The translations under genes and the position numbers were made by a program. From the NCBI GenBank assembly GCA_023150805.1, contig JAKLKF010000010.1, forward strand, positions 1-64,000: a stretch of DNA of 64,000 nt. The letters are read 5' to 3'. Positions 8,601-16,792 of the stretch are shown here, in pieces. A model generated the notes under the pieces. The model worked only from the letters and a program-made list of their open reading frames with translations. It had not been told where the DNA came from and searched no databases. The first letter of the stretch is position 1. Every line of letters starts with the position of its first letter. Source of the DNA: Myxococcota bacterium (GTDB taxonomy: Bacteria > Myxococcota_A > UBA796 > UBA2385).

Positions 8601-11291
8601 AGCGAGTGGGGGGTCGACGGACACATCCCTCTGGCCATGCTGGAGACCCGCCAGTGGACCCCAGAGGTGCTGGATGCCATTCGCCAGCGGTACGCGTCGG
8701 CGAGTGGCCGGACGACGACGGTGGACCGTGTGCTGCGGGAGCTCGCACCGCCCGACAAGGTGCTCGACGTGGTGGAGCGCCTGGCGTCCGCGGGCTATGT
8801 CGATGCGCTGCAAGGGGAGGATCTGCTGGCGCTGTTCGAGCGTTATCAAACGCTCCAATCCGGGCGCCCCTGGGAGATCCTGCGGAGGGTGGTACGAACG
8901 GCCGCGGGGCCGGACCGGCTCCCCCACCACAGCCTGGTCGCCCAGGCGGTGGGGATGCGCCTGTTCTCACAGTTGTGCGGGCGCATCTGGCTGCATGGGG
9001 AGCCGCCTCCCAACGCCGAGTTGGTCACGCGGAGCGCCTTGGAGCTGGCGATCCGCTTGGACCGGGAGTCGCGCTGGCGCCTGGGGATCCTGCGCCTCGC
9101 GATCGTGGGGCTGGTGATCGAGAGCGTCTCCCGTCCCCGTGCCTTCATCCAAGGGGAAGAGGACGGCATGGCCATGGTGGGCACCCAGAGCGTGGCCGCC
9201 CACATGTGGAGGTACGTCGCGGGGAGCCTGATGGGCGAAGTGCACACCCGGGCCGCGCTGTTCGAGGGGGTGGCCTACGCCTTCCGCATGGTCAGCCAGC
9301 AGGACTCTCCGTTGCGAGATGGGTTGGTGCAGACGATCCTGTGGTGTCTGCCGGCCGAGGATCGCAGCGTGGACCTCTCCTCCACCCCGTGGGTGGTCGC
9401 ACTCACCTCCACCCCGCCCATGGTCTCGCTGGATGAATCGCTCGAAGACCACCCTATTCGAGCCTGGCTGGATGGTCTCATCGCCGCGCAACGGTGGACG
9501 CTGGACCAGCTCGCGCTGAGCGCGCCGGTGTCGCTGACCGCACCGGATCGTACCTCGGTGGTCCGTGCGCCGGTCGAGGTGTTGGTGGACCGCATGGAGG
9601 ACGCTCATATCGAAGAGCTTGCGTACAGTGTCGGCCCCCACGACGGTCGGCTGGAGCAAGCGCTGGCGGTCTGGCGGTCGGACCGGAATGCGGGCACCTG
9701 GCGGTCGCTGCTGGATGCGCTGTTCCGCTCTCCCATCCGGAGCGTTCGGGCGGATCCTCGTACCATCCTCACCTGGTCGATCTGGCAGAGGGGTCATCTC
9801 ACCCCGGTTGCGTCGCTCTCAGATCTGCGGTCCGTCCTCAGCCTGACCCTGGAAGTCGAGACAGACCCAACGGAGTCACCCTACCTCCGGTGGCTGTCCG
9901 CCATCGTCGACCGGGGTGCCTCCGCCCTGTTGCTCCGTCAACTGGGGCGGATTCCGGGCGCAGCGGTGGGGAGCGGCGCCAGGGGGCTAATGGGCCAGGC
10001 CGGTCGGCTGTCAGCGCTCGCACGGGAGAGTGTTCGCCTGATCGAGCACCACCGCTCCGTCGACGCTGGAGCGCTCTGTGATGCGGTCGTCGCCCTGGCC
10101 ATCGCGGGTGAACAGGATCGGGTGCAGCGCGTCGGAGACCGGGACTTCGAGCTCCCTCGCCTGGCGGCCGAGCTGGCGTCAGCGGCCCTGATGTCTCCGC
10201 CGACCACCTCGACGGCCCCCGACCACAGCCTGGCCACCCTTGAGCCCGCGCTGGTCCGCTTGTGCGGGAGCGTCGTCCTGGAGCTTCAGGGCCCCGTACC
10301 CTTGCCTTTGCATGACTGGACCTGGTGGAGCTGGCGCTTGTTCGGCTGGCTGGTGGACCAGCTCCGTCTGCATGAAGACCCTGCCGCGATCCTGGACCTG
10401 GCGGCTGCGGCGCCGGACCCGATCGACCCGGACCAGGCGCCGGGCGATTTGTACTCCCCCCACCGACTGGCGCCGGGCCGGGTCGACCTGCGGGAGCTGA
10501 TGATCCTCCAGGCACTGCACGCGGTCCGCCAGTGGGATCAGAACCCGGCTGCACGGGTGAAGGTGGCAGTGGACTGGCAGGTCGTGGTGCCCGCCGTGGA
10601 CCGGATCGCCGCGCGGGAGCTGACACCGGACGAGGTCGCCCTGCGTCCGATCTGGACTGAGTCCGTGCTGGGGGGACCTGCTCTGTGTGCCCCGGATCTG
10701 GCGCGGCTGCTGCTGCTCGAGCTGGACCGTGCGTGGCCGTCGCGGCTGTCGGCGGAGCAGCGGCTTCGCTGGCTGGACGATGCCTTCGCGAGCGGTCCGC
10801 CCGGCTCCGCGCTCGCCCGTCTGCGTGACCTGGTGCTCCTGAGCTTCGTGCTCGACCCGGACCGTCTGTCGGGCGCCGAGAAGGAGCTGCTCGTCCACGG
10901 GCTTGAGGACCCGTCCTTTGTACTTGGATCGGCTGCCCGTCGGGTCGCCGTCGTGGTGGGGGCCGGGATCGAGCCCGGCCTGCTCGGACGTGCACACGAG
11001 GCACTGCATCAGGGGGTCACCGGCGCCGACGCGGTCGAGCTGGCGGGGATCTGGTTCCTGGTGCAGGCCGACCTCGATCGGCTGTCCCAGGGAGTCGGCG
11101 AGCTGCGCGGGATCGCCGCGGAGCATGCCGTGGATCCCCAGCCCCTGCTGCAGGCCCTGGCCCGGGTCGTCGCTAGCCCGCACCGTGCCCGCGCCGTGGG
11201 CGTCCTGGAGGAGCTGTGCCGCGAGCCAGCGCTTGAGGTGGGGCTCGGCGCGCTGCTGCGCTATGCTCGGGGCGAGGAGGTCAACCCGTGA
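5634..11291 (+). CDS. Giant TIR-domain protein with helical/TPR-like repeats and a possible PIN-like region
   Basis: An 1885-residue cytosolic protein. Residues about 5-135 form a TIR domain: strand FIAFAES, a helix, VDAFVAND, the I-R-E-A helix, strand LTVVVLT, and Glu79 in the position of the NADase glutamate. Residues 145-215 form a small helical bundle like the effector-associated (EAD) adaptor domains of bacterial conflict systems. From about 225 to 740 the protein is alpha-helical with TPR-like pairs (ALKSGQPTRALDRF, FELARAWRTLGEPARGL). Residues about 760-1010 alternate hydrophobic strands with DDGLIYALGADL and may be a degenerate PIN-like or HTH region. The remaining 870 residues are mostly helical and unrecognised. 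The gene overlaps the ATPase gene by GTGA. GTG 5634, 5637 and 5643 are all possible starts. Its codons are less GC-biased than the neighbours', which suggests transfer. Confidence 0.7.
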   Translation: MVEVSYPVFIAFAESDGLELARQLRAALAALGVDAFVANDCAQAGGFWDQSIREAHLGADLTVVVLTRELPCRPHPMSEVHRALRWFKDRSHRVVPWPQDGATDRDLWPSGLEAFQAVEGAAELVAAKVRDLLRPVSSPAVTPSPAALDAAAEWLTARFPTPAARRALFRSTAFAGREQHAWAELVRAAPMHQVVAWLRENEDNAGETAGLIAELERSASVAPGAGTFDDKLQALLDRGVEALKSGQPTRALDRFQELEKLIEGDVGQAEFRARALLNQVAALLALGRHGEIAPLLELVDPSVLSSARARENYGRFLVAAEQWEKAQTVADDLPVVGQLLTLRRDRRLPDGDLVDDVDVRLSAAILHVNEGRSETGIQLALAVLNDPDLVVDGRRLVAEILGRALYRSWVGLSAEQVSDPAGVLARFRELLNGHEEEWGEVELLRSLIDLDPPRPAEGSDPDEQVPPWVIELRSISRAEEVEPIALRYPGVPAVQFELARAWRTLGEPARGLPVARRTFATLPGRGQRLELCRCLLAADQRQEARLLFEGIERERDEDWELFVGLSVDGEEWVERATAWTQARPSDFAWFSLARAEMSQGQVEEARRAVRRMHNTTYRGLSLEALELLAAVATGGGLELDRDLARGVAEALREDHADDARGQLVRLHLLMALGDKDAPPVDFALLEQAGLAWKVTQDDLIRQVQQHRVVGQVRDRLWAAGGICFESWAVDAPMGSVGLAFDRCELAVPPPLRTSPPAAWQGRRCLVGALAVELLVALDLHQQFGERVAQVVVLADVWERVMNGPDVVSQVVWAREVEDTARLWAPVEGLPTVDAAPVPIDDAPRIRAWLGSLGRLPAQAGELWRPPAGVVVLDDGLIYALGADLEPFLRACQEEGIPLAVSQQARRSRSGRAQEIRRQAQVLRIASTATRWFQKLRSGGKLTVLPVPDPPALPPLRSPSSAVVRLGNRAWASREALHAEADLVLVAAELSEWGVDGHIPLAMLETRQWTPEVLDAIRQRYASASGRTTTVDRVLRELAPPDKVLDVVERLASAGYVDALQGEDLLALFERYQTLQSGRPWEILRRVVRTAAGPDRLPHHSLVAQAVGMRLFSQLCGRIWLHGEPPPNAELVTRSALELAIRLDRESRWRLGILRLAIVGLVIESVSRPRAFIQGEEDGMAMVGTQSVAAHMWRYVAGSLMGEVHTRAALFEGVAYAFRMVSQQDSPLRDGLVQTILWCLPAEDRSVDLSSTPWVVALTSTPPMVSLDESLEDHPIRAWLDGLIAAQRWTLDQLALSAPVSLTAPDRTSVVRAPVEVLVDRMEDAHIEELAYSVGPHDGRLEQALAVWRSDRNAGTWRSLLDALFRSPIRSVRADPRTILTWSIWQRGHLTPVASLSDLRSVLSLTLEVETDPTESPYLRWLSAIVDRGASALLLRQLGRIPGAAVGSGARGLMGQAGRLSALARESVRLIEHHRSVDAGALCDAVVALAIAGEQDRVQRVGDRDFELPRLAAELASAALMSPPTTSTAPDHSLATLEPALVRLCGSVVLELQGPVPLPLHDWTWWSWRLFGWLVDQLRLHEDPAAILDLAAAAPDPIDPDQAPGDLYSPHRLAPGRVDLRELMILQALHAVRQWDQNPAARVKVAVDWQVVVPAVDRIAARELTPDEVALRPIWTESVLGGPALCAPDLARLLLLELDRAWPSRLSAEQRLRWLDDAFASGPPGSALARLRDLVLLSFVLDPDRLSGAEKELLVHGLEDPSFVLGSAARRVAVVVGAGIEPGLLGRAHEALHQGVTGADAVELAGIWFLVQADLDRLSQGVGELRGIAAEHAVDPQPLLQALARVVASPHRARAVGVLEELCREPALEVGLGALLRYARGEEVNP

Positions 11292-12199
11292 GCGCCCCCG
11301 AAGTCTACGCCTTCTACTCGGTCAAAGGTGGCGTGGGAAAGTCTGCCCTGGCCATCGCGGCGGCGCTCGGCTTCGCGCGCCAGGGGCGACCGGTCGCCGT
11401 GCTGGACATGGACTTCATGGGCACCTCGCTTGCGGACGCGCTGGCCTTGTGTGCGCCCCGGCTGGATCTGGGGCCCGACGGCCTTCGGTTGCAGGGCCCG
11501 GCCCAGGGCTACATGTCCCGGGCAGAGACGTTGGTGGCACGAGGCTTCAGCGCGGGGACGGGGTCAAAGGGCCTGGCCTTCCTGGACGCTCTGCTCCTCG
11601 ACTCGACTGTGGAGTTCAACCCGGCGGCGTTGGCCTGGCGTCACCCGGATCACGAGAGAATCCGCTGGTACCCATCCTCACCCCGTCTAGGGGACTCGGT
11701 CCGAGCTGCGGGGAGGATCCTCAACGAGATCCCCACCGATGACCTGACCGATCGGAACGCCAAGCTCGTCGCCAGGATCGCCGAGTCATTGGGGGAGGGG
11801 GCGGTCGTGATCGTCGACCTGCCGCCGGCGCTCTACGGGATGCCCACCTTGGTCGCCAGGGCTTTCGCTCAGGTGCCGGAAGTGAAGCGCTTCGTCCCGA
11901 TCCTGGTGAGCACGCCCGACCGCGGCGATCTGTATCGCAGCCTTGAGGTCTACCTCGATCTCGCTCGGTCATTGTGGGGGATGCGGTGGTTGCTCAACCG
12001 CAACCACCAAGCGGTGAACGATGTCCGGCAACAGGTCCGGGCCCTGCTCCCCGCGCACATGGCTGCCAGCGGTGTGGACCAGCGTCTTCACGACATCGGC
12101 TGGTCGGGGGAGGGCCTGGGACGCCTGTATCAGGTGGACCAGCTCGCCCTGCCGGACGAACTCACCGAGCGGGTCGTCTCGCTCATCGGGGGGGTCTGA
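11288..12199 (+). CDS. MinD/ParA-type P-loop ATPase with deviant Walker A (KGGVGKS)
   Basis: A 303-residue SIMIBI-class ATPase. It opens with strand VYAFYS and the deviant Walker A KGGVGKS (Lys13, Lys18), followed by the A' motif VLDMDFMGTS and Walker B VVIVDLP. That is the full MinD/ParA nucleotide-binding set. The C-terminal half does not look like chromosomal ParA or MinD: no C-terminal amphipathic membrane helix and no N-terminal HTH. GTG 11288 overlaps the stop of the TIR gene (GTGA) and is preceded by GAGGAGG, and the downstream nuclease starts 2 bases after its stop, so the three genes should be translated as a coupled unit. KGGVGK/KGGVGR ATPases near TIR proteins are known from bacterial conflict-type clusters. 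A switch controlling the TIR or Uma2 effector is inferred. Confidence 0.8.
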   Translation: MSAPEVYAFYSVKGGVGKSALAIAAALGFARQGRPVAVLDMDFMGTSLADALALCAPRLDLGPDGLRLQGPAQGYMSRAETLVARGFSAGTGSKGLAFLDALLLDSTVEFNPAALAWRHPDHERIRWYPSSPRLGDSVRAAGRILNEIPTDDLTDRNAKLVARIAESLGEGAVVIVDLPPALYGMPTLVARAFAQVPEVKRFVPILVSTPDRGDLYRSLEVYLDLARSLWGMRWLLNRNHQAVNDVRQQVRALLPAHMAASGVDQRLHDIGWSGEGLGRLYQVDQLALPDELTERVVSLIGGV

Positions 12200-12201
12200 C
12201 C

Positions 12202-13137
12202 ATGGCCGCCTCGATGCCAGTGGACCTGACGGGGACCTTCACCGCGCCTTCGCCAAAGGAGCCGGTGGCGCCAGTACCGGAGCACGTCGCGCAGTTCATA
12301 GCCGTCGACTACGTGAGGTTGTTCGGCGGACTTGCGGGACTCCGCTTGGGGGACCTCAAATGGAACATGGACGGGGACGCGCTGGTGGCGTCCTGGCCCG
12401 TCTCGGGTAGCAGGATGGTCTTCACGCACGCGGATGGGTCGGACCAGCTCGATGTGGAGTATCTCCTTGTGGACGGGTCGGGACAGTTCGTCCCGGTGTG
12501 TGGCGCCGGCCAGAAACGGAGCTGCCTTGACGCGGTTCGTGGTGTCGCAGCGGCGTGGGAGGTGCCGGGTGGCTTGGGGACATGTACGGAGGAGCGGTTT
12601 TGGGAGCTGGCGGATGGCACGGAGCTCCGGCTGGAGTTGTGGGAGGGGCGGGTCGTGGGAATGGCAGGCGGAACCACCAGGCACTCTGCGATTGCTAACG
12701 CATTGATTGTGGCCCTCTGGGAGCCGATGATTCGGAATGGGTGTATGGTGTGGAACTCCGACGTGGCGGTCAGGGTAAGGTCGGACAAGATCCGATATCC
12801 AGACGTGACTGTAGATTGCGCTCCTCGCCAGGAGCCACCGGGTGAAGTACCTGTGCGATTCGTGGAGCGCCCGACCGTTTGGATCGAGGTGCTGTCGTCA
12901 GGAAGTACAGAGGGTGTTGACCGTGGAACCAAACTCTCCGAGGCACTGGGGATCGACTCCCTCGAAGCCTACATCCTGGTGCATCAGGACCAACGGAGGG
13001 TGGAGATCTGGCGGAGAGGGGCCGTTACGGCCCAGCCTGAGGTCCTGACCCATGGGTCCGTCGACATTCACGGAGTCATCGTTGCGCTGGACGTGATCTA
13101 CATGCAGGCCGCCCGGCTCCCCGGCCCCCGGATCTAG
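12202..13137 (+). CDS. Uma2-family PD-(D/E)XK nuclease with an extra N-terminal domain
   Basis: A 311-residue protein. Residues about 140-290 match the Uma2 (DUF820) restriction-endonuclease-like fold: a leading ELWEGRVVGM strand, His161 in TRHSAIANAL, the PD motif in IRYPDVTVDC (Asp201), VWIEVLS (Glu229) and a following DRGTK (Lys244), then YILVHQDQRRVEIWRR. All expected catalytic positions are present. The first 120 residues are not part of Uma2: a mixed alpha/beta region (VAQFIAVDYVRLFGG, FTHADGSDQLDVEYLLVDG) that I do not recognise. Most Uma2 proteins are about 180-200 residues and stand alone, so the fusion and the operon position behind a TIR protein and an ATPase are unusual. Likely a DNA-cleaving effector, though Uma2 activity is little characterised. 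Confidence 0.78.
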   Translation: MAASMPVDLTGTFTAPSPKEPVAPVPEHVAQFIAVDYVRLFGGLAGLRLGDLKWNMDGDALVASWPVSGSRMVFTHADGSDQLDVEYLLVDGSGQFVPVCGAGQKRSCLDAVRGVAAAWEVPGGLGTCTEERFWELADGTELRLELWEGRVVGMAGGTTRHSAIANALIVALWEPMIRNGCMVWNSDVAVRVRSDKIRYPDVTVDCAPRQEPPGEVPVRFVERPTVWIEVLSSGSTEGVDRGTKLSEALGIDSLEAYILVHQDQRRVEIWRRGAVTAQPEVLTHGSVDIHGVIVALDVIYMQAARLPGPRI

Positions 13138-13200
13138 CCGCCTCGCCTCCTCCCCCCCGCCGGTTAGACGCCCGGGGCCTTCTCCCCCTCCCCGGTCCCC

Positions 13201-14214
13201 ATGCGCTACCAGCACGTCGCCATCGCCGGCCTCGCCACGGCCCTGCCGGAGACGGTGGTCACGACGGAGTCCATCGAGCGCATGCTCGCCCGCAGCTACG
13301 AGCGGCTGGGCCTGCGCGCGGGCTTCCTGGAGGGCCTGACCGGCGTGCGCGCGCGGCGCTTCTGGGACGAGGGGGTGATGCCCAGCGACGCGGCGACGGC
13401 GGCGGCCCGCCGCCTGCTGGACCAGACGGGCTTCCCGGTGGCCGAGCTGGGCGTGCTGGTCAGCACCTCGGTCTGCAAGGACTACCTGGAGCCCTCGGTC
13501 GCCAGCCTGGTGCACGGCAACCTGGGGCTGCCGCCCGCGGCCTGGAACTTCGACGTGGGCAACGCCTGCCTGGGCTTCCTCTCGGGCATGGCGGTGGTGG
13601 CCAACATGATCGAGCTGGGGCAGGTGGGCGCGGGCCTGGTGGTCGCCGGTGAGGGCAGCCGCGAGGTGACCCGCGCCACGGTGCAGGAGCTGATGAAGCC
13701 CGGCGTGGACTTCGCGCGGCTCAAGGACAACCTGGCGACCCTGACCCTGGGCAGCGGGGCGGCGGCGATGCTGCTGGTGCGCGCGGACTCCGCGGGGTGC
13801 CACCGGCTGCGCGGCGGCGCCATCCAGGCGGCGACCGAGTGGAACCGCCTGTGCGTGGGCACGGCGACCCAGATGAAGACCGATCCGGCGAAGCTGCTGC
13901 AGGAGGGCGTGAAGCTGGCGCAGCGGACCTGGGCCCAGGTCCAGGGCGAGCTGATGCTGTCGCCCGCCCAGGTCGCCGAGTACGCCCTGCACCAGGTGGG
14001 CAAGGCCAACCACGACGCGGTGACCGCGGCGCTGGGCGTGCCCCTGGAGCGCGCCCCGCGCATCTACCCGGACCTGGGCAACGTCGGCGCCGCCGGCGTG
14101 CCCCTGACCCTGGCCCGCGCGGTCGAGGACGGCCGCGTCCTGACCGGGCAGACGGTGGCCCTGATGGGCATCGGCAGCGGGCTGAACAGCGCGATGATGG
14201 TGGTGGACTGGTGA
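13201..14214 (+). CDS. oleA: OleA, thiolase-superfamily head-to-head acyl-CoA condensing enzyme
   Basis: OleA performs a non-decarboxylative Claisen condensation of two fatty acyl-CoAs to a 2-alkyl-3-keto acid, the first step of long-chain olefin synthesis. The 337-residue length is normal. The nucleophilic Cys123 lies in VGNACLGFLSG, the catalytic base Glu97 in KDYLEPSV (the glutamate that distinguishes OleA), and the histidine and asparagine sites in ALHQVGKANH and NVGAAGVPL. The gene is first in a four-gene operon; its TGA overlaps the oleB GTG by 4 bases. No strong Shine-Dalgarno precedes ATG 13201. Only 63 bases separate it from the Uma2 gene, so its promoter must be in that C-rich gap or further upstream. 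Confidence 0.95.
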   Translation: MRYQHVAIAGLATALPETVVTTESIERMLARSYERLGLRAGFLEGLTGVRARRFWDEGVMPSDAATAAARRLLDQTGFPVAELGVLVSTSVCKDYLEPSVASLVHGNLGLPPAAWNFDVGNACLGFLSGMAVVANMIELGQVGAGLVVAGEGSREVTRATVQELMKPGVDFARLKDNLATLTLGSGAAAMLLVRADSAGCHRLRGGAIQAATEWNRLCVGTATQMKTDPAKLLQEGVKLAQRTWAQVQGELMLSPAQVAEYALHQVGKANHDAVTAALGVPLERAPRIYPDLGNVGAAGVPLTLARAVEDGRVLTGQTVALMGIGSGLNSAMMVVDW

Positions 14215-15119
14215 CCGACGCCCCCCGGACGAGCATCCCCGACGACCTGCGACCGGCCTACCCCTGGACCGGGCACTTCCTGGACGTGGACGGCGGCCGC
14301 CTGCACTACCTGGACGAGGGGCCGCGGGACGCGCCCGTGCTGCTCTGCGTGCACGGCAACCCGACCTGGTCCTTCTACTGGCGGGCGGTGGTCCACCGCT
14401 TCGCCGGCCGGTACCGCGTCGTGGTGCCCGACCACGTCGGCTGCGGGCTGTCGGACAAGCCCCAGGCCTGGACCTACCGGCTCTCCGATCACGTGGGCAA
14501 CCTGCGCCGCCTGGTGGAGCACCTGGACCTGCGCGACGTCACCCTGGTCGTGCACGACTGGGGCGGCGCCATCGGCATGGGGGTCGCGACCCTGCTGGCC
14601 GACCGCTTCGCGCGCTTCGTCGTCACGAACACGGCCGCCTTCCGCAGCGAGGAGATCCCCTTCTCGATCGCCACCGTGAAGCTGCCGATCTACGGCCCCC
14701 TGGCCGTGCGGGGGCTCAACGGCTTCGCGCGCGTGGCGACCGTCCGGGCGACGAAGAAGGGCCTGTCCCGCGAGGCGAAGCGCGGCCTGCTGCTGCCCTA
14801 CGGCTCCTGGCACGACCGGATCGCGACGCTGCGCTTCGTCCAGGACATCCCGATGAAGCCGGGCCACCCCTCCTGGGACGAGCTGGGCCGCATCGACGCC
14901 GGGCTCTCCACCCTGGGCGGCCGGCCGATGATGCTGTGCTGGGGGGACGACGACTTCTGCTTCACCCCCTCCTTCCGCGCCCAGTGGCAGCGCCGCTTCC
15001 CCCAGGCACAGGTGCACGCCTGGCCCGACGTCGGCCACTACGTGATGGAGGACGCGCCCGACCGCACCCTGGACGCGATGCAGGCCTTCTTCGCGGCGCA
15101 CCCGGTGGCGGGAGAGTGA
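14211..15119 (+). CDS. oleB: OleB, haloalkane-dehalogenase-fold beta-lactone decarboxylase
   Basis: OleB belongs to the haloalkane dehalogenase branch of alpha/beta hydrolases and decarboxylates the cis-beta-lactone made by OleC to yield the cis-olefin. It has 302 residues. Visible signatures are the oxyanion motif VHGNPTWSFYWR, the aspartate nucleophile in VVHDWGGA (Asp116), the acid region CWGDDDFCFTP and the histidine in VGHYVMED. The GTG start overlaps the oleA stop (GTGA), and its TGA shares one base with the oleC ATG. In some bacteria oleB is fused to oleC; here they are separate but translationally coupled. In characterised systems OleB, OleC and OleD assemble into one large complex. 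Confidence 0.93.
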   Translation: MTDAPRTSIPDDLRPAYPWTGHFLDVDGGRLHYLDEGPRDAPVLLCVHGNPTWSFYWRAVVHRFAGRYRVVVPDHVGCGLSDKPQAWTYRLSDHVGNLRRLVEHLDLRDVTLVVHDWGGAIGMGVATLLADRFARFVVTNTAAFRSEEIPFSIATVKLPIYGPLAVRGLNGFARVATVRATKKGLSREAKRGLLLPYGSWHDRIATLRFVQDIPMKPGHPSWDELGRIDAGLSTLGGRPMMLCWGDDDFCFTPSFRAQWQRRFPQAQVHAWPDVGHYVMEDAPDRTLDAMQAFFAAHPVAGE

Positions 15120-16792
15120 TGGCCACCGCCAACATCGCCGCCCTGATGGAGGAACAGGCCGCGCTGCGACCCCACCAGCGCGCCGTGGTCTTCCCCGCCG
15201 GGCGCGACCGCGCCGGGCGCGTGGCCTGGACGCAGCTCTCCTTCGCCCAGCTCGACGCGCTCACCGACCGCTACGCCTGGGGCCTGCGGGAGCGCGGCGT
15301 GGCGCAGGGCGACCGGGTCAGCCTGCTGGTCAAGCCCTGCCTGGAGTTCATCCCGCTGGTCTTCGCGGTCTTCAAGGTGGGCGCGCACCCGGTGCTCATC
15401 GACCCGGGCATGGGGCGGGAGCAGTTCCTGGCCTGCCTCACGCGCATGAAGCCCACCGTGCTCATCGCCGAGCCGGTGGTCCACGTGCTCAAGCACGTCT
15501 TCCGCGCGCCCTTCCGCGGCATCAAGCTGGCGGTGAGCGCCGGCACCTGGGGCGGCCTGACCCTGGCCGAGCTCGAGGCCCACGGCAAGGGGCCCTTCCC
15601 CACCGTCCAGGTGGCCGAGGACGACGAGGCGGCCGTGCTCTTCACCAGCGGCAGCACCGGGCCGGCCAAGGGTGTCACCTACACCCACGGCATCTTCTCG
15701 GCCCAGGCGCGCTTCATCCGCGACCTGTACGACATCCAGCCCGGCGAGGTGGACCTGGCCTGCTTCCCGCTGTTCGGCCTGTTCAGCATGGCGATCGGCA
15801 TGACCGTCGTCATCCCGGACATGGACCCGACGAAGCCGGCCCAGGCCGACCCGCGCAAGCTGGTCGAGGCCATCGTCGACCACGGCTGCACCAGCGGCGC
15901 GGGCAGCCCGGCCATCTGGAAGAACCTGGGCCGCCACTGCACCGCGCAGGGCATCCGCCTGCCCAGCCTGAAGCGGCTGTTGATGTTCGGCGCGCCCATC
16001 CCGGTGTGGATGCACGAGCAGTTCCAGCAGATCTTCCCCGAGGGCGGGCAGATCCACACGCCGTATGGCGCCACCGAGAGCCTGCCGGTCGCCAGCATCG
16101 GCACCCACGAGGTCCTGGCCGACACGCACGCCCGCACCCGCGCGGGCGCCGGCACCTGCGTCGGGCACCACCTGGACGCGCTGGCCGTGCGCATCATCGC
16201 GATCCGCGACGAGCCCATCCCCACCTGGGACCCGGCGCTCGAGCTGCCGGCGGGCCAGGTGGGCGAGATCACCGTGCGCGGGCCCATCGTCACGCCCGAG
16301 TACAAGGACCTGCCCGAGGAGACGGCGAAAGCCAAGCTGCGCGAGACCCTGTCCGACGGGCGGGTGGTCGTCGTGCACCGCATGGGCGACCTGGGCTACC
16401 TCGACGACCGGGGTCGGCTGTGGTTCTGCGGCCGCAAGAGCCACCGCATCTCCCTGAAGGACGGTCGCGTCGTCTTCCCCGACCCCATCGAGGGGGTGTT
16501 CAACGAGCACCCCGACGTGTACCGGACGGGCGTGGTCGGTGTGAACGGCCGGGCGGTGCTCTGCGTGGAGCTGGAGCCCGGCTGCGCCCGCCCGCGCGAG
16601 CAGGTGACGGCCGAGCTGCTGGCCCTGGGCGCCGCGCACGACGCCAGCCGCGAGGTCCGGGACGTGCTCTACCACCCGGCCTTCCCCGTCGACGTGCGCC
16701 ACAACGCCAAGATCCACCGCCTCCAGCTCCGGGACTGGGCCGCTGGCCAGCTCGGCGAGCCCGTGGAGCACCGCCCGCTGGGAGAGGTCTGA
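15119..16792 (+). CDS. oleC: OleC, AMP-binding beta-lactone synthetase
   Basis: OleC is an ANL-superfamily enzyme (557 residues) that uses ATP to convert the 2-alkyl-3-hydroxy acid from OleD into a beta-lactone. The phosphate-binding loop LFTSGSTGPAKGVTYTHG is intact, as are the later YGATE adenine motif and the GDLGYLDDRGRLWFCGR hinge region. Family-typical runs such as ACFPLFGLFSMAIGMT match olefin beta-lactone synthetases rather than fatty acyl-CoA ligases. The start codon overlaps the oleB stop by one base and the stop overlaps the oleD start by one base, which supports both starts. Cytosolic, in complex with OleB and OleD. Confidence 0.95.
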   Translation: MATANIAALMEEQAALRPHQRAVVFPAGRDRAGRVAWTQLSFAQLDALTDRYAWGLRERGVAQGDRVSLLVKPCLEFIPLVFAVFKVGAHPVLIDPGMGREQFLACLTRMKPTVLIAEPVVHVLKHVFRAPFRGIKLAVSAGTWGGLTLAELEAHGKGPFPTVQVAEDDEAAVLFTSGSTGPAKGVTYTHGIFSAQARFIRDLYDIQPGEVDLACFPLFGLFSMAIGMTVVIPDMDPTKPAQADPRKLVEAIVDHGCTSGAGSPAIWKNLGRHCTAQGIRLPSLKRLLMFGAPIPVWMHEQFQQIFPEGGQIHTPYGATESLPVASIGTHEVLADTHARTRAGAGTCVGHHLDALAVRIIAIRDEPIPTWDPALELPAGQVGEITVRGPIVTPEYKDLPEETAKAKLRETLSDGRVVVVHRMGDLGYLDDRGRLWFCGRKSHRISLKDGRVVFPDPIEGVFNEHPDVYRTGVVGVNGRAVLCVELEPGCARPREQVTAELLALGAAHDASREVRDVLYHPAFPVDVRHNAKIHRLQLRDWAAGQLGEPVEHRPLGEV

